Source: Stenopsyche tienmushanensis (lineage: Eukaryota; Arthropoda; Insecta; Trichoptera; Stenopsychidae). From it: DNA of 64,000 nt. The position numbers and the translations under genes are program-made. The notes below the pieces were generated by a model. The model was given only the letters and a program-made list of their open reading frames with translations. It was not told the DNA's origin and did no database searches. Shown here one piece after another: positions 1 through 10,312 of this stretch (position 1 is the first letter of the stretch; each line of letters begins with the position of its first letter). The stretch spans positions 372,001-436,000 of the forward strand of contig WACJ01000098.1 of NCBI GenBank assembly GCA_008973525.1, read 5' to 3'.

Positions 1-19
1 CTTTAACGATCAGAAAAAG

Positions 20-655
20 AAATAAATCGATAGCGCAAGATCTGGTCTCAGTCTGTATGAGGCAGAATTTCTAATCCAAGCTCCTTATTTTTTCTGTGCT
101 GTTTATGCACGAAAAGGAATCCTTTTTTAGTTATTGACCAAAACAGATCATTTTATATGAACTCTTATTTCATTTATTCAAATTGTTCACAATAAACGAT
201 CACTATAGAAGTATGACCAGATTTGAGTAATTCATTATAAAAAAAAACTCCAGAAAAATAACACCACAAACAAAGAAGGAACTATGTACTTTATTAATAG
301 TGTCGATAGAGGGATCAAAACAGGTACTTGTCCGAAAAAAAGCCATCGCTTTTTTTGTACAGGATTATTATATATCAACCACTTTTCGTCTCCAGTTACA
401 ATCTGCCCCAAAAATTGATCTCATTTATACGAGGAACCGATTCCACCATCGATTTAATTTAATTTTTAGGGTTGTCTTTTTCGAGCGATGTCCTCGAGTT
501 CCCTTTTTAAACCTTTTAAACCAACAATGATACTTGTTTAGTTTAAGAATTTTCCAAAAGCATCGCTGACTTTTTCAGTGCATCTTTCGCTTTCAATTCT
601 TGGTCGAACAAAAACAGCATAAAATGGCGCAAGTGCTCTGCTTCTATTGTTGATT
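20..655 (-). pseudogene. Decayed mariner-family transposase (minus strand, truncated by window start)
   Basis: Mariner transposases are DD34D cut-and-paste enzymes. On the minus strand, successive frames give mariner landmarks in order. An N-terminal block EHLRHFMLFLFDQELKAKDA lies near 590-650. A catalytic-core block with VTGDEKW (first catalytic Asp), IYNNP and KKRW lies at about 320-390. Further on come NELLKSG and YCEQF near 180-230, then LGLEILPH near 60-80, normally followed by the PYSPDLAP motif. Several stop codons and frameshifts interrupt it. The distance from the N-terminal block to LGLEILPH is shorter than expected for a ~345-residue transposase, so internal deletion is likely. 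No TIRs were located; the 3' end may lie outside the window. Confidence 0.75.
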
Positions 656-904
656 TTGAAATCTTTCCTCTGATTGATTTTTTTTCACAGAAAAGATAAA
701 ATTTAAAATCGCAGTTTCAACACCATAAAAAAAATTTTGTGTTTACTGAATCGTATCTCAACACAAATTAACACTCAATTTTTACTCAAAAATTCCAAAT
801 CACACCAATCATCTCATATCTACACTCGGCGAATATACCACTCAAAACAACAATTTTAGATACGTTCACAAAATGCCTAAACATATTTTACTATAGTTGA
901 TAGT

Positions 905-1230
905 CATGAATGCGCGACGTATGAAGGATATATGATTGATTGATTAAATTATTTATTTTGTTTAGTTTGTAAGATAGTTTTTAAGGAATGTCGCAAAGGG
1001 GTTTTAAGTCTCCTATTTTTCCCCCTATATATACAAAAATTAAATTAACTCTTATTATGTAAAATTTATTATAACTAAAATATATACTTGTAATTAAGAT
1101 AAGGATAGTAATCTAAGACTTAAATTGTTAATCCATTTTTGATGTAATTGTGTATATTGATACACCATTTTACCTTGTTATATTATATTTTTTTTTGAAT
1201 AAAGGTTTATAAATAAATAAATAAAACACA
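905..1230 (+). repeat. Possible 3' end of a non-LTR retrotransposon with simple-repeat tail
   Basis: The stretch ends in a T-run, an AATAAA-containing segment and four tandem TAAA/ATAAA units (about 1196-1224), like the 3' tails of many insect LINEs. It begins with three tandem ATTG units near 935-947. No reverse-transcriptase frame is visible. The assignment rests only on the tail and could equally be low-complexity DNA. Confidence 0.3.
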
Positions 1231-1399
1231 AATTAACTGTGAAAGAGCTCATCGAAGAAATTTTGATTATTTTTCACTTTACTTAATATACATTTGTGAC
1301 TTTTTTTCTTGCTCTATAAACATATATATTTCAATTTTTTGAGTTAATTAATATTCACGCTTATGAAATAGAAGTTTGTAAGTTTAACCAAGCTATATA

Positions 1400-1906
1400 T
1401 GAGACATATCCAGAAAGTAAGTGTACTGTGACAATAACGGGCTGTGTTTTTTGTTTTGTAAGAGTTGGCCATACTAAGTGGTGGATGGAGATCTTTTGAT
1501 AAAGCGAGCATAGTAGGAACATGTTAGTACTTAAATTTACGTTGTAGTGTCCAGTTGTGTGAAGGATGTCGGTAAGAAATCTCGCTAAGTACAAACGGGT
1601 CAATAGCGCCTGCGAGTTGAATTGGAAGACAAGAGAGTGAAAAGACATAATTTTGGTCAAATTTCTGCCACAAGGAGAGACTATCAATGTACAACGATAT
1701 TGTGAGACCGGACGAGGACGAACAGATGCAGAATTAGGTTCTGAAGTGAGGGAAGAAGCTTGTACCACGGCTCACCCGATGCATTAAATGGGATGGCGAT
1801 TATGTTGAAAAATAGTTAATCATCAATAATATCCTGTATTTTTTTAAACACACTTTTTCTAAGAAAATATAAAAATTTAGTACACTTACTTTCGGGATAT
1901 GCCTCG
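1400..1906 (+). mobile_element. Internally deleted mariner element with TIRs and TA duplication
   Basis: The ends are inverted repeats. The left end reads GAGACATATCCAGAAAGTAA followed by GTGTACT. The reverse complement of the right end reads CGAGGCATATCCCGAAAGTA followed by AGTGTACT. TA dinucleotides flank both sides (1398-1399 and 1907-1908). The interior keeps two mariner transposase pieces in the plus orientation. One is VKFLPQGETINVQRYCET (about 1654-1707); the other is the C-terminus KLVPRLTRCIKWDGDYVEK ending in a stop at 1813-1815. The signature GDYVEK is the normal mariner C-terminus. At ~507 bp, against ~1.3 kb for an intact element, most of the gene is missing, so this copy is non-autonomous. 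Frameshifts and a stop also separate the two blocks. Confidence 0.85.
1780..1815 (+). pseudogene. C-terminus of mariner transposase (GDYVEK-stop)
   Basis: Twelve codons including the natural stop read CIKWDGDYVEK. This is the terminal motif of mariner transposases and shows that the 3' end of the reading frame survives inside the deleted element at 1400-1906. Confidence 0.85.
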
Positions 1907-1909
1907 TAT

Positions 1910-3182
1910 CATAAATTTGATTTTTTGATGGAATCAAAAAGCAGTATTTTAAATAAGATTTCAATATCTGTATATTCTAATTGTATAAAAGATTGATAGA
2001 TTAGCATAAAATTACGATAAAAAATGTTCATGTATAATTCACTTAGAGCATCCGACCCGATAGCTCCTTTAAACGAAATATTTCTCATTGTACGTCCTGA
2101 CCTATTTCTTACACAATGGAGGGATAGGAAATCATTAAAGTTTCTTTTGTTGACTGTCCTTCTAGGATGTTATACTTCATTGCACATTTTTTTCATCGAG
2201 TCCTATTCGCATTCGGGATTAGATGTTAAATCTACCCCAATCGCCCTGACAATAACATTGATTGATTACTGTTGCCTGCAAAACATATTGAATGCCGAAT
2301 TCGGTGGCCCAGCGCGACGATAAACCGAATTTATTATTTCACCCTAAAACACTGCAATAAAAATGGTGCGCATCAGCCGACTATTGATGATTAAATTTGG
2401 CCAAAACAATATGGGCGTAATTTGCTCTTTTTTCGAGGCAAGCACATATATTTGAACTTTTATGGAGACATAAAAGTATTATTACGGGGTTGCGTATTTC
2501 TGTTCGATAATTTAGACGCTTTTTATGTATAAACTTCCGGCGTATTATCTTGCGTTTTATGATAAGGTGTTTACGGTGCTCACGAGGCAATTTGAAAAAA
2601 ATAGAGGTGTGAACATAAAAAAGGCTTATTTCGGAGCTAGAAAAATCAATTCCGCGGAGACCGACATGCGGTGCGCATAAAACTAGCTATGCCTGAGGAA
2701 AATCTCACTAGTACCTCCCTAGGATTTCAGCCGGTCACGTGCTTTCCTAGTTAACTCCTCGATTTGCTCATTCCCTCCAGAGGACCCTTTGTTCTCCCTC
2801 TTCTTTGCTCTCTAGACTGCTCTCTTCCTCCTCTGGGATTGATCAACCGGGAAGAATAACAATGTAGCACTTTTCTCGCCTTTATTTCATTTTTTCCCCA
2901 CGCGAAAATTCCATGAAAACTGTGTGTGTGGACTTGACGAAAAAATACCATTCTAAAAATATTTCCATTTTAAAGACGCTATGAAAGGGTTGTACAAATT
3001 CAATAATTGTATGAGCAAAACTGCCTCCTTTTTTAAAGATTGGATAAAATATAAGGCAAAAATTAACTGTAATATCTCATAAAAAGCTTGTCAAAATAAG
3101 TGTTACCAAATTAATTCCATTAAACATCACATTAATTATAAGTCATTGAAAGTCAAATATATTTTTGTAACGCGAAAAAAGA
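1910..3182. other. Stretch without recognised gene
   Basis: Two open frames are present: plus 2024-2323 (99 codons) and minus 2381-2590. Neither has motifs I recognise or convincing splice sites. Nothing else is supported. Confidence 0.5.
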
Positions 3183-3307
3183 GCGCTCTAGGGAGCAGAG
3201 TTCCCGGGTAATTTCCTGTTTCTGTGTGTCCTTCAAGACGGCCGCTTATTTACGGAGATATGTGTTACAGCCACGAGTCTGCGGGAAGGACATCTTCCCG
3301 CAGTCAA
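3183..3307 (-). repeat. LTR-like repeat, copy 1 (3' fragment)
   Basis: On the minus strand it carries the family's palindrome (CTGCGGGAAG, spacer GACAT, CTTCCCGCAG at about 3279-3303) and the 3' end CGGGAACTCTGC followed by CCTAGAGCGC. It shares that end with copy 2 at 3897-4284. The 5' half and the AATAAA segment are missing or diverged. Confidence 0.65.
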
Positions 3308-3896
3308 CACTATCCAATGACTTATCCATTTAATTATTTAATGGAAATCAATGCATATGCAAGAATATAGATAGATGTTAATGAGACACAATGTGTCCGC
3401 AGGAAGATAGAATATAGCGATGGCGTTTCATCCACGCAACACTTTTAAAGAATTTAAAGCTTGCCAATTAATATTTTTTTTAATTCAGATCTTACAGAAC
3501 AATCCCTTGGATTTGCAGACAAACATAATATCACTTTACCACACAAAACAATACATTTTGGTAAGTATGTTTTTTGTTCATTTATTTGGTCAACTAGATC
3601 AAATAATAGCAGATGAAAGTCGATGAAAGCATTCTTCGTTAATTTTTTTTTATGATATTGACAAATATTTCAGATGTAATTCAGAAGACAAAGGTGTTAA
3701 TCAAAAACATTTTTTCTATACCGAAAACCAAATACGATTATAAAGATCAAACTTATTGATGCATTACGTTGAAGAAATTCGGTCATAGTTTGGAGCAGCA
3801 AATGACAATGAGAAAGCATGAATCCGCCCTGGTCGTTTGTAATAGTTTTTATTAAAAAAATATGTGGTTATAAGTATTTATTAATATTAGGTTGAA
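3308..3896. other. AT-rich spacer between two LTR-like copies
   Basis: No gene or motif is seen. The two flanking repeats are in the same orientation, but the ~590 bp between them shows no gag, protease or reverse-transcriptase motifs. They do not look like the two LTRs of one element. Confidence 0.5.
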
Positions 3897-4284
3897 GCAT
3901 CCGAGCAGAGGCGCTCTCGGGGCAGAGTTCCCGAGCCGTTCTCCACTCCCACATGTTTGTCGGGATGACGGCGCTAGCGCGCAGGTCTATTCTTCTTTCG
4001 TAGCTGGATGTATGGATGAGGATGGACGGACATTTAATAGGAAGACTCTATTCTCTAGACAACTCTTTATTCAACAAGAGAGAGAGCAATCTGGCTGCGG
4101 GAAGGACGTCCTCCCGCAGCCAAGGCCAATCGACAACGGTGCATGCGCAGGACACTATCGGTCGATAATTGCAGGTGCAATGCGCATAAAAAAAGACGGA
4201 AGATATTGCTGTTGTTCTGGCGAATTAAACTTGCTCAGATCAGCAGCGCCATTGCATGAGGAAGATAATTCGCTCATGCTACAA
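3897..4284 (-). repeat. LTR-like repeat, copy 2 (nearly full length)
   Basis: Read on the minus strand it has the features of a solo LTR. It begins TGTAGCATGAGCGA. A conserved segment with GGCGCTG, CAGATC and GACATCTTCC-like words follows. Next comes the palindrome at 4092-4121, then TCTCTCTC, AATAAA (in TTGAATAAAGAG), and an end reading CGGGAACTCTGCC, CGAGAGCGCC. Five other copies occur in the window. A long open frame on the opposite strand (3892-4386) falls entirely in this repeat and is not taken as a gene. Target-site duplications were not resolved, and no internal retrotransposon sequence is attached. Confidence 0.7.
4092..4121. repeat. Conserved palindrome of the LTR-like family
   Basis: GGCTGCGGGAAGGAC faces GTCCTCCCGCAGCC. 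This is a ~14-bp stem with one bulged A around a central GACGTC. In transcript form it would be a strong hairpin just upstream of the AATAAA signal. Equivalent sites are at 3279-3303, 17107-17137, 38907-38938, 49249-49280 and 62960-62991. Confidence 0.8.
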
Positions 4285-5141
4285 AATCTAACTGCACACC
4301 TCGTGTGTCGCCCATTTGTAATTAAATTTCAAAGACGATGCATGCATTGTATGATCCGGTCATTTATAAAAAAATGCATATTATGAGGCAAATAATATGT
4401 TATATTAAGTTTGATTCCTGATGAAGTATCAATTTACAGGAAACTTAAATATTATGCACATGAAAGACAAACATCAATTGCATCTCGTTATTAATATTGG
4501 CAAATTAACGATTTTTTACCGTTATAATGTTAGGATAATATTATGTATTGTTAGTGTATATTTGTCTTTTTTTTGCTTGCAGTTAAAATGAAATATTTCT
4601 GTTGAATGCATTCAATGCTAAAAGTGCACAAGCTGTTCTATTGTCCTGCTTGAATGCATTTAATTAGGAAACAATGCAATTTAGAGAGCCATCGACATTT
4701 TTGGTATTCATGATGAAAATACCAATCCTGATCGACATAATCGAAATCGACCCCAAAAATTTGCACATTCACAGAGCGCAGTTTAAATAAATGGTTCTAG
4801 CTTTTTAGCTGTGTAGATAATTGGCAAAAATCGGTTATCCATGCTTTAGTTATTATTTTTTGACATAGGCGAAACACAAAAGGAATCTGATATTTTTTTA
4901 TCACAACTGTTATAAAAGGCTAAATCAAATTATTATCACTGAGTCGTATGAAGAAAGGAGCTTTCCCGATGTTTGAGAGATCAAATACCGGATGAAGTGG
5001 AATTATTTCATCCTTTGTACATCGATAAGTTCACTAGAAAAGTTACGCGGAAGATAGGAGCCCAAAAACATATTTCTTTCGACATAACTAAGCGTATAAT
5101 ACAAAAGTAAAATAATTCAAAGGAAGAGAGTAAAAATAAAA
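4285..5141. other. Probable intron sequence downstream of the TMTC exon
   Basis: AT-rich with no coding signal or recognised repeat. It lies on the 3' side of the exon's donor, so it should be intronic for the TMTC gene if no exon is being missed. Confidence 0.5.
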
Positions 5142-5150
5142 ACAACATAC
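5142..5150 (-). promoter_or_regulatory. 5' splice donor of the TMTC exon
   Basis: On the minus strand the exon ends GTCACGG and the intron begins GTATGTTG, a good match to a metazoan GTATGT donor. It sets the exon end at 5151 and leaves a phase-1 overhang. A GT one base upstream does not occur, so the junction is unambiguous. Confidence 0.75.
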
Positions 5151-5250
5151 CCGTGACTCTTCTCTTTTTGGCTGCTTTAGAATATGAAATAAGAGCTGCT
5201 AGAAAGAAAACTGAAGAAAGCATTTCAGCACGGCCGACTACGCCAGTCAC
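5151..5250 (-). CDS. TMTC3-like: Internal exon of a TMTC-family protein (TMTC3-like O-mannosyltransferase)
   Basis: TMTC proteins are multi-pass ER-membrane proteins with C-terminal TPR repeats that transfer O-linked mannose to cadherins. Seen directly: on the minus strand a pyrimidine-rich tract ending in CAG (5251-5262) precedes a 100-bp open block. The block is followed by a GTATGT donor at 5145-5150. It starts in phase 0 and ends after the first base of a codon. The 33 codons read VTGVVGRAEMLSSVFFLAAL followed by ISYSKAAKKRRVT. The V-T-G-V-V-G-R-A-E motif, followed by a hydrophobic segment and a basic loop, is the conserved part of TMTC proteins just after the HP(I/V)HTEA motif; the wording is closest to TMTC3 as I remember it. 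The HTEA-coding upstream exon should lie at higher coordinates, but I could not find it. Without other exons the paralogue assignment is an inference. Reading into the flanking introns gives a longer open frame, but only this block is conserved. Confidence 0.85.
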
Positions 5251-5262
5251 CTGTAAAAAATG
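5251..5262 (-). promoter_or_regulatory. 3' splice acceptor of the TMTC exon
   Basis: On the minus strand the sequence is cattttttacag immediately before GTGACTGG: a T-rich tract with a consensus AG acceptor. It fixes the start of the exon at 5250 and gives a phase-0 junction. Confidence 0.8.
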
Positions 5263-5866
5263 AAAGAAAAAAAATGGTTTATTAACTTTCGAGTACAAAA
5301 AACAGAAAACAATAAAGTTCACAATGGAATTACATTTTTTATGCCTGCCAAATCGTTTAAGTACATCTAATATTTTTTCTCTATTGGAGCGTGCTAAATG
5401 TTGAAACGTGTCTCAACGTCTTCAGGCAAAGACCAAAAAGGAACACATTTTCTTAGAAATTTTCATTTAAACCGAACAAAAAAGTGAGCTGACTTATTGT
5501 GGAGAAAAAAAATTCTAATAAAAAAAATCAACATCCAAAAAGGAATATCTTCAATCATATATAATTCCATTGATTGAGTAATTGTATTCATTTCAGTACT
5601 TTCATTCATTCACATAACGCATAAAAATAATTCAAAAACCTTGGAAAGGGTATTGGAAGTCTCGGAAGTGATTTCAATAGGGTCATTTATTTTAATGGAT
5701 TTTGATATTTTCATTTTATATTTTTAAAAAATCAACAAATGTCATCAGGGCTGCTCATTGAATGATCTTTGCTATTTTGGGATATATTGGTCAGAATATT
5801 AATAATTTTTTAGACTATAAAATTTAAAAGTCAAACTTCTTTTTACGTATTTTCTAATATTTATAA

Positions 5867-5892
5867 ATTGGGTGGCGGTTAAAAGGTTAAGC
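5867..5892 (+). repeat. Single piggyBac-MITE-like terminus
   Basis: The sequence GGCGGTTAAAAGGTTAAG closely matches the right end of the MITE at 13503-13581 (GGCAGTTAAAAGGTTAAG) and ends at a TTAA. The partner end was not found, so this is either a solitary fragment or a heavily diverged copy. Confidence 0.45.
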
Positions 5893-5954
5893 CTAAAATC
5901 CGTGCAAAACCATGAACCGGCATTGAACATATTAAATTTTTCTGTCCCTTGTCT

Positions 5955-6548
5955 CACCTGTTGAGATATTGATTTTGTTCCGATACGTTCTATTTTATGT
6001 CGCATAAAAAAAATCCACATAAAAAAGACTTAAACTACATAGAAAAGTGAGGATCCATTATTTTTAAAAACCGCATAAATTCAAATCAGTGTGATGAAAT
6101 GTAGCAAAAATCGCATTAAAAAAATTGCGAAGATGAACCAATATTTTTTAACAGAGTTCGTGATATGGAGACATGCAATTCTTAAGCTCGTGCTGGAATT
6201 TGAAAGCACGTTCAGAATTTGTGTCATATACAATCATTTTGAGAAAAAATATGAAAGTCTTCTCCACCAACTTGATTTGCTAAAGTAATGATTTCAACTG
6301 ACAATGTGGAAGTTTTTATTATTTCGCCATCTGTAACACATTCGTGCCAAACTGCTTTCCGACAAGAATTTAAAGTGTGTGGAGTAATCTGAGATACCGC
6401 ATATAAAAAAATATTTACAACACAATACAGTCCAAAATTTATGCGCATTCGCATAAAAAAAAACTTTATGCTCAATAAAAAAATGAGGGATAAGTTCCAT
6501 TATTTTTAAAAAATCGCATAAAAAAGATCAGCATAAAAACAGACTGTG
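5955..6548 (-). mobile_element. pogo/Tigger-like DNA transposon, copy 1
   Basis: The right end reads GCATAAAAACAGACTGTG followed by TA (6549-6550), matching the TIR of copies at 35318-35783 and 44509-45231. Subterminal sequence is shared with those copies: GTCGCATAAAAAAAATC, then CTACATAGAAAA, GAGGATCCATTATTTTTAA and an AACCGCATAA word. The left end is diverged and placed only approximately. The interior carries a pogo-type transposase remnant on the minus strand (6233-6410). Confidence 0.65.
6233..6410 (-). pseudogene. C-terminal fragment of pogo/Tigger-like transposase
   Basis: Minus-strand translation gives VSQITPHTLNSCRKAVWHEC, then a short spacer, then ITLANQVGGEDFHIFSQND. In Tigger/jerky-type DDE-1 transposases the C-terminal region runs 'TLNSCW..LWPE' and then 'A.QLGGEGF....DV..L', so order and spacing fit. 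The copy at 44725-44940 matches it and continues further into the acidic C-terminus. The frame is open here but lacks the catalytic core, so it cannot be functional. Confidence 0.65.
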
Positions 6549-6550
6549 TA

Positions 6551-8787
6551 TTAAACTATTACACGAAAAAATCAAATATATGCAGACATGATGCAAAATG
6601 TGTCACCATGTCAAGTAGACTTCTAACTATATTTTAGCGTCTATATATCGCTGCGCCGCACTTTTGGCGGAAATTTCTCGCATAGATTTAAATCAGGTGA
6701 TTTTTTTATACTCTTCATATTTGGATAGGGATGGTATACTTCATTCCAAAATAATAGTATATAGTCTAGAAATTACAAGGGAAAGGTGGTTATTGACCAG
6801 ATTGGCTCTTGATATACTGAAATTGACACTTGATGCGAGCACTTGAGAATTTGATGCTTTGGATGACATCAAAATTGTGGAAAAATAGACATTGAATTAG
6901 AAAGATTAGCGTTAGTGAAGTAAAGAAGATGATTTGTGTATAGTGCAAACAATTATCCAATTACCAATAGAAGTTCACCATGGGAAGATTTGATCGATAA
7001 TGATGATTTTAGTCCAATAAATTTGCAAAGCATCTTAAAAATCGCAAAAAAATTGGTAGTAGATTGTTTTTGATATGATGATTGCATTATTAACATCAAT
7101 ATTTTGAAGATATTTAGGAAAAATTGTGGTTAAAATGATTAAATAGTTTCAAATAGGTCAATTTACATACGTGTAAAAATATAAAGGACACCAAGGCTTG
7201 ACACCATAAGCAAAGCGAGGATGAAATATTTTTAGCAGAGGATGAGAAGCATTTCCGGAAAGTAACTGGATGTAATCCTAAGGGATGTTTTAAAGGCCTC
7301 CAATGTCCAAGAGGATATTAAAAATAAAAAAACGCTGGAAAAACACGGAAAACCTCAACACAAACGCTTAGCATGCGTGCGGAATAAAAATAATTTAAAC
7401 TAATTTAAAGTTAAATGCTAAATTTACGGTAGAGTAAATTTGATATTCTCATATTTCACGTGAAACGCCAGGTCTTTACGAAAAGGTCGTATTCTAATCG
7501 CGTGCCGAGCACTTAACACGTTTGATATATAAATGCACCCACACACGTACAAAGAGTAAACAAACAGGTTCGCCAAACGAAGAAAGTCACATTTTAAACA
7601 TGTGAGACAAAACAAGGGACAATAAAAAAGATCCCCCACATAATGTTGAAATTAGGCCGAAAACGGGTTGTACGTTTTAATTCACGCATTAAATTGAGTA
7701 CGCACGGCGACAAAAGGGGGAGAAAAAATACAAATAGTGGCTTAGGAGTGCTCACCGCTAAGACCACAGTCAACACGCAGAATGGGGAACCTGCAGGAAA
7801 ATTAAAAAAATGTTACAACAATTAAATAAAGCTCCTTCAGCCCGTCGAGGAGCGAGAGCCGGGAAAATTTCGTTGTTTTCCAGCTTTAATTGGCGAGGGG
7901 GGCGCGACGCGGCGGTCGAGGGTGGGCGAAGGCTTTGCGGGGAGTGAGGACAGGTGGCGGTTTGTGGGGGTTTCCACACTTAAGGCTCGAGCCCCTGGAA
8001 ACCTCGAGCTTTCCACCGGGGCATTGGTCCTGTGATAATCCGCAATTTAAATACTAGATATGCACGATAAAAAATAAAGCTCACGTGCGGCCACACATAA
8101 TCGTGTCCGGATTTATTTTGGCAATTTGTGTGTAATGAAATAATTGCGAAAAACCCCCCCTAATAAATATTTCGAGATAAAAGGGAAGCGAAAATGTCAT
8201 TAATGGATCATGTGACACATCGAATAAAAGCACGGAGGAAGCAACTTGGAGCACGGTCTGAAGGTAGTCATTCAGCTAATAAGATTGCCGACGCAATTAC
8301 ATTATATATGTGACTTGACCTTGTTGCCAAAAAACATCCCCTATTTTTTTTATATCGAAACAAAGAAAAAATACTTTTTTGCTAAACAATAAGATAATGT
8401 GGATTTGAATGTAAATATAAAAGGAATTAAAAAATAAAGAGTTAAAAGTCATTATCGCTCCTTGCTATACAATGGGTGTATTATGGTGTTTTTTTTTTTT
8501 AATTTATCATATTTTAATATTAAAATAGACAAAAAAACAATTTATTTTGTTTATTTAGTGTTTCGGTTCATGGAATAAAAATACTTTTTTAAGAAAAAAA
8601 TAAATCGCCTAACAACTACCTGTTGAAATTTAAAAGACGATTTCTTTACCTTGATTTTAATAAAATATGTATCGCAATTAATTATTATTAAACTATTATT
8701 AAAAATAGAAGATTTTTAATGAGGGACATTGTTAAAAATATTAAGATTTTCATCAAGGAGATGCATTGTGCCTTTAAAAAACAACAG
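6551..8787. other. Stretch without recognised gene; GC-rich patch at 7840-8010
   Basis: Mostly AT-rich and without coding signals. A G-rich patch at about 7840-8010 contrasts with its surroundings and could be a promoter or CpG-rich element of an undetected transcript. Nothing in sequence demonstrates this. Confidence 0.4.
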
Positions 8788-9015
8788 GCGCCTGGGACTT
8801 TGAAGAACAGGAAAAGACCGGACCGCCCATAAAACATACTCCAGATGTCGAAGATAAATACGTTATATTATCGTCCAAATCTTACAGCTCTCCAGTTAGG
8901 GCATTGAATAAAATCAGATCATCAAATGCGTTTAACAATTCATATGGGCTTTATGAACATGTAACGCTGAAGGAATCCATATTAAAAGAATCGAATAAAC
9001 AAATATATAGAAATC
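8788..9015 (+). pseudogene. Tc1-like transposase N-terminal remnant, copy 1
   Basis: Tc1-like transposases carry two N-terminal helix-turn-helix domains joined by a GRPRKTTP-type linker. The plus-strand frames give TLKNRKRPDRP, then after a frameshift TPDVEDKYVILSSKSYSS, and later YGLYEHVTLKESIL. These correspond to the linker, the start of the second helix-turn-helix, and the 'GLYGRVAVKKPLL'-type end of that domain. A related degenerate copy lies at 34905-35130. No catalytic domain was found downstream. Confidence 0.5.
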
Positions 9016-10312
9016 ATTTATTGTGTTGATATAGACATTATGATTATGGATGATAGATATTCATGAAACAAGTGTTTAACATGCCACTCACCGGACACGC
9101 GATAATGCGTTTTGTGAGATTTTCAATGCTCTTTTTAATTCTCACTAATCACATTTATGTTCGGCAATTCAATACTATCTGAAAATCAATCGCAATTCAA
9201 TAACACTAACATTCAGGTCGACAATGGTCCTCTTTGTCGTTTTTTCGACATTGCTTAAACATAGTATGCGGTCGATTATCGCACGCTAACCGCTTCCGTG
9301 TAATAGTATATCGTTACACATATTGATCATAAATCAGCTCGTAAAAATTAGGCTTTATTATTCGGCGTTTTCCTAAATTGAACGGTAGTTTCGACGACAT
9401 TTCCCCGTACGTATGCGCCCTCCAGTCGCAGGAATTTCACCATTAATTTATCATCGCTGCGGCATTCGCGTGACCGGTTATTTATTTCACGGATGTTTAC
9501 AGAGATCCTTTTGGATAGTAGCGCATGAATGTTTCATATGGAGTAGGGCCGAACAAAAGCTACATTCCGCCAAAGGTCACCTTCCCGTAAGTTACATCAT
9601 AGGGATAGGGAGCAAAATCTGAGAAAAGTCGAAGCAAAGTTGGAAACTTGGCAGTCGAAAGCCAAATCCAGGGCAACACGCAAACCGATCCAGACTGCTG
9701 ACCGCTGCCAAGTTGTCTAAATGTTAAAGCCACGCTCGCCTGTCAACGTCTTTTTACATCCCAAACTGTATCCATTCTCCGATTATACCCATTCAAATCC
9801 TCTATCACACGAGTCTTTTCACTGCCCAAATAATCGATTCCCTACACCAATTTAAATTGCTCCGTATAAATTACATTTAGTATTTTCCCTTCTGATTACT
9901 TAATTTCCTCTTAAATTCTTCATACTGTCTATATTTTTAACGCTTTGTGGTTTTTCCGCATTTTTGCATGGGAACTGCTTCACTTTGAGCTCTTTTTCTT
10001 CGTTCATTTGCTTTAAGCGTACGTTCATCCGTTTTACATAATTATTCACAGCCGCGTAGATTTCAATGGTCTGGTTAAATATTCAAATGAAGGTATATAA
10101 AGTAGTTTATTCTTCTCTTGAAATTTCAAAAAAAAAAAATATATTCCACTTGAAAATTTCCCTCCCACTTTCCTTTTAATGGAACCTTTGAATTTGACAC
10201 ACCATCCAACTTACATGGCATTAAGCTGACATTAAATTGGCATTATATCGATGCGCAATAAAACAGGAATAACAAGAAATTGATGATATTTAATACCTTA
10301 TAATTTAACATC
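9016..10312. other. Stretch without recognised gene
   Basis: A 69-codon open frame (9413-9622, plus) has no recognisable motif. Nothing else is supported. Confidence 0.45.

Noticed and set aside
300..530. 76-codon plus-strand frame
   Set aside because: Antisense shadow of the minus-strand mariner transposase remnant (VTGDEKW block).
1361..1768. 135-codon open frame on the minus strand
   Set aside because: It is antisense to the mariner transposase pieces within the TIR element at 1400-1906.
2024..2323. 99-codon frame with a membrane-like segment
   Set aside because: No homology recognised and no promoter or splice context; the length is within chance for this window size.
3183..4284. Two LTR-like copies in tandem taken as a complete LTR retrotransposon
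   Set aside because: Only ~590 bp separates them, and there are no gag, protease, reverse-transcriptase or primer-binding-site signals.
3892..4386. 164-codon open frame on the plus strand
   Set aside because: Lies entirely within LTR-like repeat copy 2 on its antisense strand and is not kept open in the other copies.
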